NCBI RefSeq assembly: GCF_018966525.1
Contig: NZ_CP076607.1
Location: 3,162,001 to 3,226,000, forward strand
From: Paenibacillus sophorae
GTDB lineage: Bacteria > Bacillota > Bacilli > Paenibacillales > Paenibacillaceae
Direction: 5' to 3'
Length of the DNA: 64,000 bases
Part shown: positions 25,313 to 33,416 of the stretch, piece after piece
How positions within the stretch are numbered: position 1 is the first letter of the stretch
Layout: each line of letters opens with the position of its first letter
Notes under the pieces: model-generated
Database searches by the model: none
What the model was told of the DNA's origin: nothing
The model's input: the letters and a program-made list of their open reading frames with translations, nothing else
Program-made: the position numbers and the translations under genes

Positions 25313-26063
25313 GGTGGATTTGAATTGCGATATGGGAGAGAGCTTTGGCGCTTATACAATCGGCGCGGATGAGGATTTGTTACAGGAAGTCACCTCGGCG
25401 AATATTGCCTGCGGGTTCCATGCGGGCGATCCCTCCGTCATGCGTAAGTCGGTCCGGTCCGCACTGGCATCGGGGGTGAGTATCGGAGCCCATCCGGGCC
25501 TGCCCGATCTTACGGGCTTCGGAAGAAGGAATATGGACATTACTCCCGAAGAGGCGTTCGATCTCGTCACCTACCAGATTGGAGCATTGGAGGCCTTCGT
25601 CCGGCAGGAGGGAGGGAAGCTCCGGCATGTCAAACCGCACGGCGCTTTGTACAATATGGCTGCGGCATCCCGTCCGCTTGCCGACGCCATAGCCATGGCC
25701 GTCCACCGGTTCGACCCGTCTCTGGTGCTGTACGGCCTGGCCGGAAGCGAGCTGCTTGCCGCCGGCCGCGAGGCGGGGCTGCCCACGGCAAGCGAAGTAT
25801 TCGCCGACCGTACCTATCAGCGGGACGGGTCGCTGACGCCGAGACGCCAGGCGGGCGCGGTCATTACCGATATGGAGCAGTCGGTCCGCCAAGTGATCCG
25901 TATGGTAAAAGAAGGCACGGTTGCTGCTGTGGACGGCACGGTAGTCCCGCTTGAAGCGGAGACGGTCTGCATCCATGGAGACGGCGCCGGCGCAGCCGTA
26001 TTTGCCAGAGAACTACGCCGGCGGTTGGAGGCAGAAGGAATCACAGTTAGGCCGAAGCAGTAG
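25305..26063 (+). CDS. pxpA: 5-oxoprolinase subunit PxpA (LamB/YcsF family)
   Basis: 252 aa. Starts with the family signature DLNCDMGESFG, followed by SANIACGFHAGDP and HVKPHGALYN, which supply the active-site residues. Ribosome site AAGGAGGG lies inside the pxpC end. The gene order pxpB-pxpC-pxpA gives a complete ATP-dependent 5-oxoprolinase, which removes the pyroglutamate formed spontaneously from glutamine. The convergent gene ends one base later. Confidence 0.92.
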   Translation: MLEVDLNCDMGESFGAYTIGADEDLLQEVTSANIACGFHAGDPSVMRKSVRSALASGVSIGAHPGLPDLTGFGRRNMDITPEEAFDLVTYQIGALEAFVRQEGGKLRHVKPHGALYNMAAASRPLADAIAMAVHRFDPSLVLYGLAGSELLAAGREAGLPTASEVFADRTYQRDGSLTPRRQAGAVITDMEQSVRQVIRMVKEGTVAAVDGTVVPLEAETVCIHGDGAGAAVFARELRRRLEAEGITVRPKQ

Positions 26064-26064
26064 C

Positions 26065-26802
26065 TTAGTCCGAAAGGATATGCCCGGGAGGGAGCAATGT
26101 CCCGATAAAGCCCGCCATTTGGCGGGCTTTGTAGGCGATAGGCCGGCTGCTGCCGGCGAGAATCATATTTTTAAGGGTAGAAGCGCCTTCGGAGGGGAGA
26201 ACAAACGCTTGGGTATGTGGAAATATAGACGCCAACGTCGTGTAAACCGCTTGAATTAGCCTATCGTTTCCACCTTTTCCCATCAGGTTCATTAACATTA
26301 TGCCATAGGGATTCAGCTTGGCCCGGACTAAGCGGAAGAACTCCTCCGACATCAAATGCCGGGGTGTTCCCTTGTCGCTGAATGCGTCGAGAACTATATA
26401 ATCAAAGGCTCCGTCCCTCTCTTGTTCAAGCTTGCGGCGTCCGTCGCCAACTCTTACATGATCCCCGCTGTATCCGAAATACGTTCTGCTGATTTCCTCG
26501 ATCTGGCTGCCGATCTCGGCCGTTTTTATTTTTTTACCGGAAAAATAGCCGGAAATCGTTCCTATGCCATGCCCGATGATGAAAGCATCCTCGAATTCTG
26601 GGTTATTCAACTCCATCAAATGAATGATCGCTCTCGGATACTCGAACACGATGCGCTCTGGACAATCCAAATCCACCGCTCCTTGAACCGCTTCTTCCGA
26701 GAACTGCAGCACCCGGAAACGTCCCTTCTCACCGTATAATTCATCCGTATCGTATACCTTAATGGCATGGCCGTCTCCGCAGGTGTTATAAAGCAGCTTC
26801 AA
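26065..26802 (-). CDS. Spermidine synthase-like methyltransferase-fold protein
   Basis: 245 aa with a Rossmann-type fold. IIGHGIGTISGYF corresponds to the SAM/dcSAM-binding glycine motif, FDYIVLDAFSDKGTPRHL to the catalytic Asp region. Shorter than true spermidine synthases and of the 'spermidine synthase-like' group, so the exact reaction is uncertain. The apparent start is TTG 26802, overlapping a short upstream reading frame by 17 bp, suggesting coupling. An internal start is possible. Confidence 0.72.
   Translation of the reverse strand: MKLLYNTCGDGHAIKVYDTDELYGEKGRFRVLQFSEEAVQGAVDLDCPERIVFEYPRAIIHLMELNNPEFEDAFIIGHGIGTISGYFSGKKIKTAEIGSQIEEISRTYFGYSGDHVRVGDGRRKLEQERDGAFDYIVLDAFSDKGTPRHLMSEEFFRLVRAKLNPYGIMLMNLMGKGGNDRLIQAVYTTLASIFPHTQAFVLPSEGASTLKNMILAGSSRPIAYKARQMAGFIGTLLPPGHILSD
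26107..26130 (+). terminator. Terminator of pxp operon inside the convergent gene
   Basis: Perfect 10-bp stem AAAGCCCGCC (26107-26116) / GGCGGGCTTT (26121-26130) with a 4-nt loop. It lies within the coding 3' end of the minus-strand spermidine-synthase-like gene, so it could end pxp transcripts. The U-tract is short. Confidence 0.5.
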
Positions 26803-27034
26803 TCTTCCCGTCCCCTTGCCGTTCTTTTTCTACCATGATAAGGGATAACGTTCGCGAATCATAGCCTCCAAATCTTAGCGCCGGAACATGCCGGACGGGC
26901 CGATACAAATCCAAATGGATCAGCGTGGTGTTGGAATCCGCCAAATAATGGGCGCACTGCGCGCCCGAGCTTCCGCCGCCGATGATGAGCACGTCGCAGC
27001 TGATGCCTCCTTTTGGCATGGATATGTTTTTCAC
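26786..27034 (-). CDS. Short Rossmann-motif reading frame, possibly a gene fragment
   Basis: 82 aa from GTG 27034. Contains CDVLIIGGGSSGAQCAHYLA, a textbook FAD/NAD-binding GxGxxG beta-alpha-beta start, but the protein stops soon afterwards, far shorter than any complete flavoprotein. The second half (RFGGYDSRTLSLIMVEKE) is not recognised. It overlaps the start of the spermidine-synthase-like gene. Either a true small protein or an oxidoreductase remnant. Only a poor ribosome site is visible. Confidence 0.4.
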   Translation of the reverse strand: MKNISMPKGGISCDVLIIGGGSSGAQCAHYLADSNTTLIHLDLYRPVRHVPALRFGGYDSRTLSLIMVEKERQGDGKIEAAL

Positions 27035-27134
27035 CCCGGCCCGCAGAGAACATTTAGGATGTTTGCAAATGGCACCAACGGGTAATCATAGATATGAATG
27101 ACAACCAAGAATAACTGTGAAGGAGGAGATAGGC

Positions 27135-27308
27135 ATGGCAGATCAAATCCAGAATGAAGCGGACATCCGCAATCGGGAAAATAAAGATGGAGACTCGCTG
27201 GCTGAATTGAAAAAGATGGATAACGGGGTGGATATTGAACCCGAGGCAGATGAGTGGGAAGCCAAACCGGCTCCAACCGCCCATCCCGATCCATTGCCGA
27301 AAAAATAA
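27135..27308 (+). CDS. Small acidic hydrophilic protein
   Basis: 57 aa, highly charged and proline-rich at the C-terminus (KPAPTAHPDPLPKK), with no hydrophobic core, so probably disordered. ATG 27135 is preceded by AAGGAGGAG at good spacing, and a strong terminator follows, which argues that it is a real single-gene unit. Function unknown. Confidence 0.6.
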   Translation: MADQIQNEADIRNRENKDGDSLAELKKMDNGVDIEPEADEWEAKPAPTAHPDPLPKK

Positions 27309-27320
27309 AAATTTTAGGAA

Positions 27321-27354
27321 AAACAGGCTTTCCATTGGGACAGCCTGTTTTTTT
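27321..27354 (+). terminator. Rho-independent terminator
   Basis: AAACAGGCT (27321-27329) / AGCCTGTTT (27342-27350) followed by a T run. Ends the small acidic gene. Confidence 0.88.
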
Positions 27355-27465
27355 ATACACGCTCATCTTGTATACTGGAAGTACATACCGGAACTTCCAT
27401 ACTGTTGTTTGGCGTCGCACTTTCTTGATCTGTAACCCATTTTGCCCCCAAGGAGGAGAATGCAA

Positions 27466-27651
27466 ATGCGTGATCGGAATCGAAACGCCCGTTACCGGCA
27501 GAAGCGGCAGGATGTTCTTGCTGGAGTCGTTCTTGAGAAGAAGTATGGTTCGGATTTCGGGGTCCACAGCGATATGAAGCTGGAAACCCTGAGAAGGATG
27601 AATGACGGTTCGGCCCATTCGCCGGCGCTTAAAGAGCAGTACCCCAAATAA
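27466..27651 (+). CDS. Small basic protein, hypothetical
   Basis: 61 aa, with an Arg/Asn-rich N-terminus (MRDRNRNARYRQKRQ) and no membrane segment. AAGGAGG at 27450-27456 sets ATG 27466; ATG 27460 is too close. A terminator-like hairpin follows. No family recognised; nucleic-acid binding is conceivable from its charge. Confidence 0.55.
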   Translation: MRDRNRNARYRQKRQDVLAGVVLEKKYGSDFGVHSDMKLETLRRMNDGSAHSPALKEQYPK

Positions 27652-27682
27652 CGATGCGGCGCATGCAGGCCGTATACTCTGA

Positions 27683-27707
27683 CATAACCTTAGGGTTATG
27701 TTTTTTT
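27683..27707 (+). terminator. Rho-independent terminator
   Basis: CATAACC (27683-27689) / GGTTATG (27694-27700), 4-nt loop, then seven T. Confidence 0.8.
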
Positions 27708-27762
27708 GTAAATATAAGAATCTATAAGTTTCACGCTTATAAATGGCCTTATATTTCTACGA

Positions 27763-27804
27763 GAAACGGATGCCCTCCTCCTGCGAGGACGGCGCAGCCG
27801 TTTC
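27763..27804 (+). other. Stable hairpin in the gap before the sensor kinase gene
   Basis: GAAACGG (27763-27769) pairs with CCGTTTC (27798-27804), with an inner TCCTC/GAGGA stem. TTCTTG follows. It may be a second terminator or part of a leader RNA. The rest of the 260-bp gap contains no gene that I can see. Confidence 0.4.
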
Positions 27805-27913
27805 TTCTTGCGTTAATCCAGCCCTGTACGGTTCGAGAATTCGGTTGTCGCCTCTCTGCGGATTGTGATATATTTAACAGCAAATTCTGATGGTGGAGAG
27901 GGAGTCGCACAGC

Positions 27914-29716
27914 ATGAATCGGATCAAGCAGTTCCATTCCATGGGGTTAAGGACGAAATTAATGCTTCTGCTGCTGATCATCACGATATTGCCCCTCGGA
28001 CTGCTTGGTATGTTCTCGTACCGCAAGGCTTCGACGGAAATTCAGATCAAGGCCTACGAAATTATTTTGGAGAATCTGTCTCAGGTCAATCATAGCTTGA
28101 CCGATTTTGTGCAGGATATTGAACAATTATCCATGTATTTATACAGCAACGAGGTAATACAGGAGATATTATCCAAATCATCATCCCGGAGCGTGGCCGA
28201 GAAGTATGAGGATGAGCAGACGGTAAACGGGATTTTGAAGAGCTTTCTGGGGTTTAAATCCTGGGACATTCAGCTCTACGTGATCGGGGTGAACGGAGAA
28301 CGTTATTTCACAGGCGATTTCTTGCCGCCCGCCTATCGTGACTACCAGCCGAACTGGGGGTTATTTCGCAAAGCAAGAATTGCGGACGGCGGCGCTGCTT
28401 GGGATACCCATTACTCCCTTAAGAAAATTGAGGATTACGGAGCTGTATTAAGCTCGGGAAGGCTTCTGAAATCTATAGAAACCGGGGAGACGCTCGGATA
28501 TTTCATCGTGGATATTAAGGAGTCCGCGCTGGCGGATAAATACCAGAAGGCTCATCAGTATCCGGGCGGCGAGGTGTATTTGCTGGATGCGAACGGATAT
28601 GTCATCTCCAGCAGCCCCTCCAAGCAGCAGGTCGGAACGCGTCTGAATAAAAGCTATATGGATGAAGTGCTGAGCGGCACCAAGGGCTATTTTTCCGCAG
28701 TGGACGAAGGGTCTGACAAAATGATTATTTATGACTCCTCGGATTCCTCCGGTTTCAAAATGGTGAGTGTCGTGCCAATTGGCGTATTGACGAAGGAAAG
28801 TCACAGTATCCGCAATTTGACGATATTTATCGTAATTTCTTGCATACTTATCAGTTATTGCGTTGCTTATTTGCTGTCAGACTATATGACACGTCCACTG
28901 CGCAAGCTTCGCTTATTGATGAATGAGGTGGAGAAGGGCAGAATGGATGTTACCTTCCCATCCAAATATAACGACGAGGTCGGACATCTGGGACGCAGTT
29001 TTAATACCATGCTCAGGCAGATCAACCGATTAATCCACGAAGGCTATGAGAAGCAGATTCAGGTGCAGGAGGCAGAAATCAAGGCGATTCAAGCGCAGTT
29101 CACGCCCCACTTTTTATATAATGCACTCGATTCCATTAACTGGATGGCGCGGATCAATGGAATCGATGCGATCAGCAAGGTGGCTTTATCGCTGGGCAAC
29201 CTGCTTCGGTTCAGCATACGGCGCGGCAATCCGGTTATTCCGATTGGTGAGGATATGAAGCAAATTCGCAACTATTTGACGATTGTTCAACTTAGATACC
29301 GTGACAAAATTAATATAGAGCTTGATATTGACGAGGAGATTCTGGATTTCTACACACCGAAGCTTTTGCTGCAGCCGCTGGTGGAGAATGCGGTGGGGCA
29401 CGGGCTGGAGATGAAGGAAGGCGAAGGGAAATTATTAATTTGGGCAGGCGTCGTAGACGGGAATGTACAATTCATCGTGGAGGACGATGGCGTCGGGATG
29501 ACCGGGGACAAGCTTGCGAAGCTGTGGGAGCATGAAGAAGAAAGCGCACAGTCCGCGAAGACGCGGATCGGCCTGCACAATTTGAAGAAACGGCTGGAGC
29601 TGCATTTTGGGCAAGCGTATCAGCTGGATGTGGAGAGTGAAGCGGGCAATGGGACGAAGGTTACGATTCGTATTCCTTGTATTGCCGATCCGAAGGAGGT
29701 TGAGCGGGTTGTATAA
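27914..29716 (+). CDS. YesM-type sensor histidine kinase
   Basis: 600 aa. TM1 (~res. 12-34), a large extracytoplasmic sensor (~35-300), TM2 (~303-325), HAMP (~325-378), His-kinase domain with QAQFTPHFLYNALDSINW (phospho-accepting His) and an HATPase domain with VENAVGHGL and EDDGVGM. Layout and sequence match YesM/LytS-like kinases that pair with AraC-type regulators. ATG 27914 is preferred over 27890 because GGAGAGGGAG lies before it. The next gene overlaps by 8 bp. Confidence 0.9.
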   Translation: MNRIKQFHSMGLRTKLMLLLLIITILPLGLLGMFSYRKASTEIQIKAYEIILENLSQVNHSLTDFVQDIEQLSMYLYSNEVIQEILSKSSSRSVAEKYEDEQTVNGILKSFLGFKSWDIQLYVIGVNGERYFTGDFLPPAYRDYQPNWGLFRKARIADGGAAWDTHYSLKKIEDYGAVLSSGRLLKSIETGETLGYFIVDIKESALADKYQKAHQYPGGEVYLLDANGYVISSSPSKQQVGTRLNKSYMDEVLSGTKGYFSAVDEGSDKMIIYDSSDSSGFKMVSVVPIGVLTKESHSIRNLTIFIVISCILISYCVAYLLSDYMTRPLRKLRLLMNEVEKGRMDVTFPSKYNDEVGHLGRSFNTMLRQINRLIHEGYEKQIQVQEAEIKAIQAQFTPHFLYNALDSINWMARINGIDAISKVALSLGNLLRFSIRRGNPVIPIGEDMKQIRNYLTIVQLRYRDKINIELDIDEEILDFYTPKLLLQPLVENAVGHGLEMKEGEGKLLIWAGVVDGNVQFIVEDDGVGMTGDKLAKLWEHEEESAQSAKTRIGLHNLKKRLELHFGQAYQLDVESEAGNGTKVTIRIPCIADPKEVERVV

Positions 29717-30950
29717 AGTATTGATAACGGATGATGAATGGCTCATAAGGGAGGGACTGAAGCAGACGATTGACTGGCAAGCACTCGAATGTGAGATTGT
29801 GGCCGAGGCTTCGAACGGGGAGCAGTCGCTGCAAGCGGTCAAGGATTTTAAACCTGATATATTGCTGACCGATATTCGTATGCCGGTTATGAATGGAATG
29901 CAGCTCGCGGAAGAAGCACAGCGGATTCACCCTAATATTCGCATCATATTTTTAACGGGATTTGACGACTTTACATATGCGCAGCAGGCAGTGAAACTTA
30001 AGGTGGCTGATTTTATATTAAAGCCTACTAATCCAGACGAGTTATTGGAGGTCATAGAGAAAGTCTGTGGGGAAATCAAGGCCAGTAGGGAAAACGAAAC
30101 GGTCGAACAGGAGCTTAGAGAATGGGTGGCGGCAGGGTATACCATTGTACTGGAGAAGCTTCTCCACGATCAATTGTTGGGGATTTCCAATTCGAAATCC
30201 TTGAAGATGTTAACGGAGATTATTGATAACCATCGGCTTTGCAATGAAGGCTTCCGCATTGCTCTAATTCAGTATGAAGACCATAATTACTGGCACGAGC
30301 AGCTGAAGGATGAACTGCATGACCGGTTATGGGATATACTCATGGGGCCTCCTGTGACGCTGGGCGGGAACCGTGCGGCGTTAATGATCGGGGCCGATTC
30401 GGGAGATAATGGTAAACAGCTCTGGAGCCGGATTCAAGAGATTTCAGGTAAAAGTCAGCTGGCTATTGGGCTAAGCTTGTCGCATCGAAGCTTCGACAGT
30501 ATGGGCCAGGCTCACAGCGAGGCGGTCGCCGCGCTCCATTTCAAGCGCCCGGGTCCGGGGCAGAAGAGCGGAGTACATGAGTTTGGCGATATTGAGCAGT
30601 GGGGAGAACAGCCCGTAACTCTTGATGCCGCCAATTTCAAACAGGTGGAGGCATTCATTCAAACACGCTATGCGGAAGAGATATCATTGCAACTGCTCGC
30701 TGCCCAGTTTCATGTGAGTGAAGCACATTTCAGCAGACTGTTCCGTAAAGCTACGGGAACTACCTTTATTGATTATGTAACACAGGTGAGAATGGAAAAG
30801 GCGATGGAGCTGTTGTGCTCCCCGGATTCGCGGATATATGAGGTATCGCTTGCCGTCGGTTATCAGGATTCACGCTATTTCAGCCAGTTATTCCGCAAGG
30901 CTACGGGCAAGACGCCTACGGAATTCCGTAAAGATAGAGAATTCATATGA
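29709..30950 (+). CDS. YesN-type response regulator with AraC DNA-binding domain
   Basis: 413 aa. The N-terminal receiver has ITDDEW, phospho-acceptor Asp55 (LLTDIRMP) and Lys in ILKPTNP. A middle region of ~170 residues has no clear motif. The C-terminal AraC domain (~315-410) has two helix-turn-helices (SEAHFSRLFRKATG and YEVSLAVGYQDSRYFSQLF). TTG 29709 is the start: AAGGAGG at 29694-29700 has 8-nt spacing and the codon overlaps the kinase stop. Expected to activate the transporter genes downstream. Confidence 0.9.
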   Translation: MYKVLITDDEWLIREGLKQTIDWQALECEIVAEASNGEQSLQAVKDFKPDILLTDIRMPVMNGMQLAEEAQRIHPNIRIIFLTGFDDFTYAQQAVKLKVADFILKPTNPDELLEVIEKVCGEIKASRENETVEQELREWVAAGYTIVLEKLLHDQLLGISNSKSLKMLTEIIDNHRLCNEGFRIALIQYEDHNYWHEQLKDELHDRLWDILMGPPVTLGGNRAALMIGADSGDNGKQLWSRIQEISGKSQLAIGLSLSHRSFDSMGQAHSEAVAALHFKRPGPGQKSGVHEFGDIEQWGEQPVTLDAANFKQVEAFIQTRYAEEISLQLLAAQFHVSEAHFSRLFRKATGTTFIDYVTQVRMEKAMELLCSPDSRIYEVSLAVGYQDSRYFSQLFRKATGKTPTEFRKDREFI

Positions 30951-31009
30951 ATTTCGCGTCATTTTAATGTGAGTTTAATGTTAAGTATAAAGCCAGTGAA
31001 ATCAAGGGT

Positions 31010-31041
31010 CGTCCTCGACAAGAGGGCGATTTTACTATTTT
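31010..31041 (+). terminator. Terminator-like hairpin between yesN-type gene and transporter operon
   Basis: CGTCCTC (31010-31016) / GAGGGCG (31022-31028, one G-U), followed by ATTTTACTATTTTT. Suggests separate transcription of the transporter genes. Confidence 0.65.
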
Positions 31042-31166
31042 TGGAGATCGTTTTTTTAAACAGTTACGAAAATTTGTCCCATTGAGCGAACAGAAGCCGG
31101 TAAGTATAGTGGGTATAGATTCAATCGATGAAAGAAAACATGACATCAAGCGGAGGTTGGAAAGAA

Positions 31167-32219
31167 ATGAAGAAAAGATGGCTTAAAGGTCTAGTCGCTA
31201 TGGCACTCATGACAGTAACGATTACGGCATGCACGGCTAAAGAAGATACAGCTGCAACTGCCGGCTCTGACGGCGGAAGCAAGTCCGGGGGCGGGAAATT
31301 AACGGTGTACTCCCCGAATGCGGCGGAAATCAACAATCCTATTATTAAAGAATTTCAAGACCGCACAGGAATTACGGTGGACTTAATCTCCGGAGGTACG
31401 GGAGAGCTGCTGAAAAGAGTGCAGGCGGAAGCAGGCAACCCGCTTGGTGATGTATTCTGGGCCGGCGGCGCCGACTCCCTGGAATCCTATAAAGAATATT
31501 TCCAGCCCTATAAGACCAAGGAATTCGACAACCTGCTGCCGGCTTACGTAGATACGAATTCCTACTGGACGCCATTCAACGCGCTGCCAATGGTTATTAC
31601 CTACAATAAAGAACTGGTGTCTGAAGCTGAGCTGCCTAAATCCTGGGAGGATCTGCTTGATCCGAAGTGGAAAGGGAATATCGCTTTTGCCGACCCATCC
31701 AAATCAGGCTCTTCCTATACCCAGCTTGTAACGATGCTTACGGCGTTCGGCAAAGAAGACGGCAAGGGCTGGGATTACGTGAAGAAGCTGGTGGCAAATA
31801 TGGACGGCAAGATCCTCTCCGGTTCAAGCCTTGTGCAGCGTGCCGTTCCGGACAAAGAATTCGCGCTCGGCATTACCCTTGAGGATGCGGCTCTTCGTTA
31901 CATTGAAGGAGGCTCGCAAATCGGCATTATTTATCCGGCGGAAGGAACCTCCGCCGTACCTGACGGCGCGGCCATTATGAAAGGCAGCAAGAATCTCGAG
32001 CAGGCCAAACAGTTCGTCGATTTCCTGGTTAGTAAAGATGCGCAGGAGCTTGTTCAAAAAGAATTCAAGCGCCGTTCTGTACGGGGGGATGTAGCTCCTG
32101 TGGAGGGCCTGCCTCAGACAGGCGATATCAAGCTGGTCGATTATAACTTTGATTGGGCCGCTCAGAATAAAGACGAAATTATTAAAAAGTTCACCCGAAT
32201 CACGACTGGACAGGAATAA
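31167..32219 (+). CDS. Extracellular solute-binding lipoprotein, AfuA/FbpA type
   Basis: 350 aa. Lipobox TITAC (Cys22), then a two-lobed periplasmic-binding fold: LTVYSPNAAEINNPIIKEF starts lobe 1, and DVFWAGGADSLESY and GIIYPAEGT are ligand-site regions. Members bind ferric iron, 2-aminoethylphosphonate or sugar phosphates; no Tyr pair diagnostic of iron binding is evident near the C-terminus. ATG 31167 is preferred because GGAGG precedes it; the ATG at 31128 has no ribosome site. First gene of the transporter operon. Confidence 0.82.
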   Translation: MKKRWLKGLVAMALMTVTITACTAKEDTAATAGSDGGSKSGGGKLTVYSPNAAEINNPIIKEFQDRTGITVDLISGGTGELLKRVQAEAGNPLGDVFWAGGADSLESYKEYFQPYKTKEFDNLLPAYVDTNSYWTPFNALPMVITYNKELVSEAELPKSWEDLLDPKWKGNIAFADPSKSGSSYTQLVTMLTAFGKEDGKGWDYVKKLVANMDGKILSGSSLVQRAVPDKEFALGITLEDAALRYIEGGSQIGIIYPAEGTSAVPDGAAIMKGSKNLEQAKQFVDFLVSKDAQELVQKEFKRRSVRGDVAPVEGLPQTGDIKLVDYNFDWAAQNKDEIIKKFTRITTGQE

Positions 32220-32242
32220 AGCAATACGTATTTAGGGAGGAG

Positions 32243-32279
32243 AGCGGCGGCAGGGGGCTTATGACCGGCTGCCGCCGCT
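32243..32279 (+). other. Intercistronic hairpin
   Basis: Perfect 11-bp stem AGCGGCGGCAG (32243-32253) / CTGCCGCCGCT (32269-32279) between binding-protein and ATPase genes, no U-tract. Such hairpins often raise binding-protein expression over the rest of an operon. Confidence 0.6.
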
Positions 32280-32312
32280 GTTCACATCATTACCGGAAGC
32301 GAGGGAATATTC

Positions 32313-33416
32313 ATGAGCAAGGTTGTTTTCGATCATGTAACAAAATATTTCGGTACGGCAAAGGCGGTTAATAATGCGCATTTTACGATAGAAGAAGGCG
32401 AGTTCTTCACATTGCTCGGCCCCAGCGGATGCGGCAAGACGACGCTGCTTCGAACCATAGCGGGCTTCTACAGACAAGAAGAAGGAAATATTTATTTTGG
32501 CGACAAATTGATTAACGATGTCCCCACTCATGAACGCAATATCGGCATGGTGTTTCAGAACTATGCGATTTTCCCCCATATGACTGTATTTGATAATGTG
32601 GCCTATGGCCTTAAGGCGAGAAAAGTGTCCAAGGAGGAAATCCGTACCCGTGTGCTGGAAGCGCTCGACATGGTGGAGCTCACGCATCTTAAAGACCGTA
32701 TTCCTTCCAACATGAGCGGCGGGCAGCAGCAGCGGATTGCCTTGGCCCGTGCAATTGTCATTCGTCCGTCACTATTGTTAATGGATGAACCCTTGTCCAA
32801 CCTGGATGCGAAGCTGAGAGTGAAGATGCGTACGGATATCCGCAAGCTGCAAAAAGACTTGAACATTACAACCATCTACGTTACGCATGATCAGGAGGAG
32901 GCGCTGGCTGTATCCGACCGCATTGCTGTCCTTCATAATGGAACTGTGCAGCAGATTGCTTCCCCGGAAGAGATTTATCTATATCCGCAAAACCGTTTTG
33001 TCGCCAATTTCATGGGCACCTCTAATTTTCTGGACGGAACCTGTGAAGAAGGGGCCTTACTTAACAATCCCGCCAATATTAAGCTGATGGGACTTGAAAC
33101 CGAGCTGCCGCTTCTGAAGCCGCATTCCGGGAAGGTGCTGTTCTCGATTCGCCCTGAACGGGTAAAGATATCGCCGGAGCCCTCTGCGGGACATGGATAT
33201 AAAGGGATGGTAGACGAGGTAACATTCCTTGGGGAAAAAGTCAGCTATACGGTTAAAATGTCGTCCGGAGAATCCATTGAGGTTCATGACCATTCGGTGT
33301 ATACGCGGGATATTTACAAGCCGAAGCAGCCCGTATATTTGGATCTTCAACTGAGCCAGTCGGTCATTTACAATGGCAGCGGCGAGGAGGTTATCTATCG
33401 TGCAAGCGAGGGTTGA
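32313..33416 (+). CDS. ABC transporter ATPase, FbpC/PotA type
   Basis: 367 aa. Walker A GPSGCGKTT, Q-loop MVFQNYAIFPHM, signature MSGGQQQR, Walker B LLLMDEPLSNLDAKLR, H-loop VTHDQEEA. The C-terminal ~120 residues form a TOBE regulatory domain. It powers uptake for the preceding binding protein. Ribosome site and ATG at 32313 are clear. It overlaps the permease start by 17 bp. Confidence 0.92.
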   Translation: MSKVVFDHVTKYFGTAKAVNNAHFTIEEGEFFTLLGPSGCGKTTLLRTIAGFYRQEEGNIYFGDKLINDVPTHERNIGMVFQNYAIFPHMTVFDNVAYGLKARKVSKEEIRTRVLEALDMVELTHLKDRIPSNMSGGQQQRIALARAIVIRPSLLLMDEPLSNLDAKLRVKMRTDIRKLQKDLNITTIYVTHDQEEALAVSDRIAVLHNGTVQQIASPEEIYLYPQNRFVANFMGTSNFLDGTCEEGALLNNPANIKLMGLETELPLLKPHSGKVLFSIRPERVKISPEPSAGHGYKGMVDEVTFLGEKVSYTVKMSSGESIEVHDHSVYTRDIYKPKQPVYLDLQLSQSVIYNGSGEEVIYRASEG

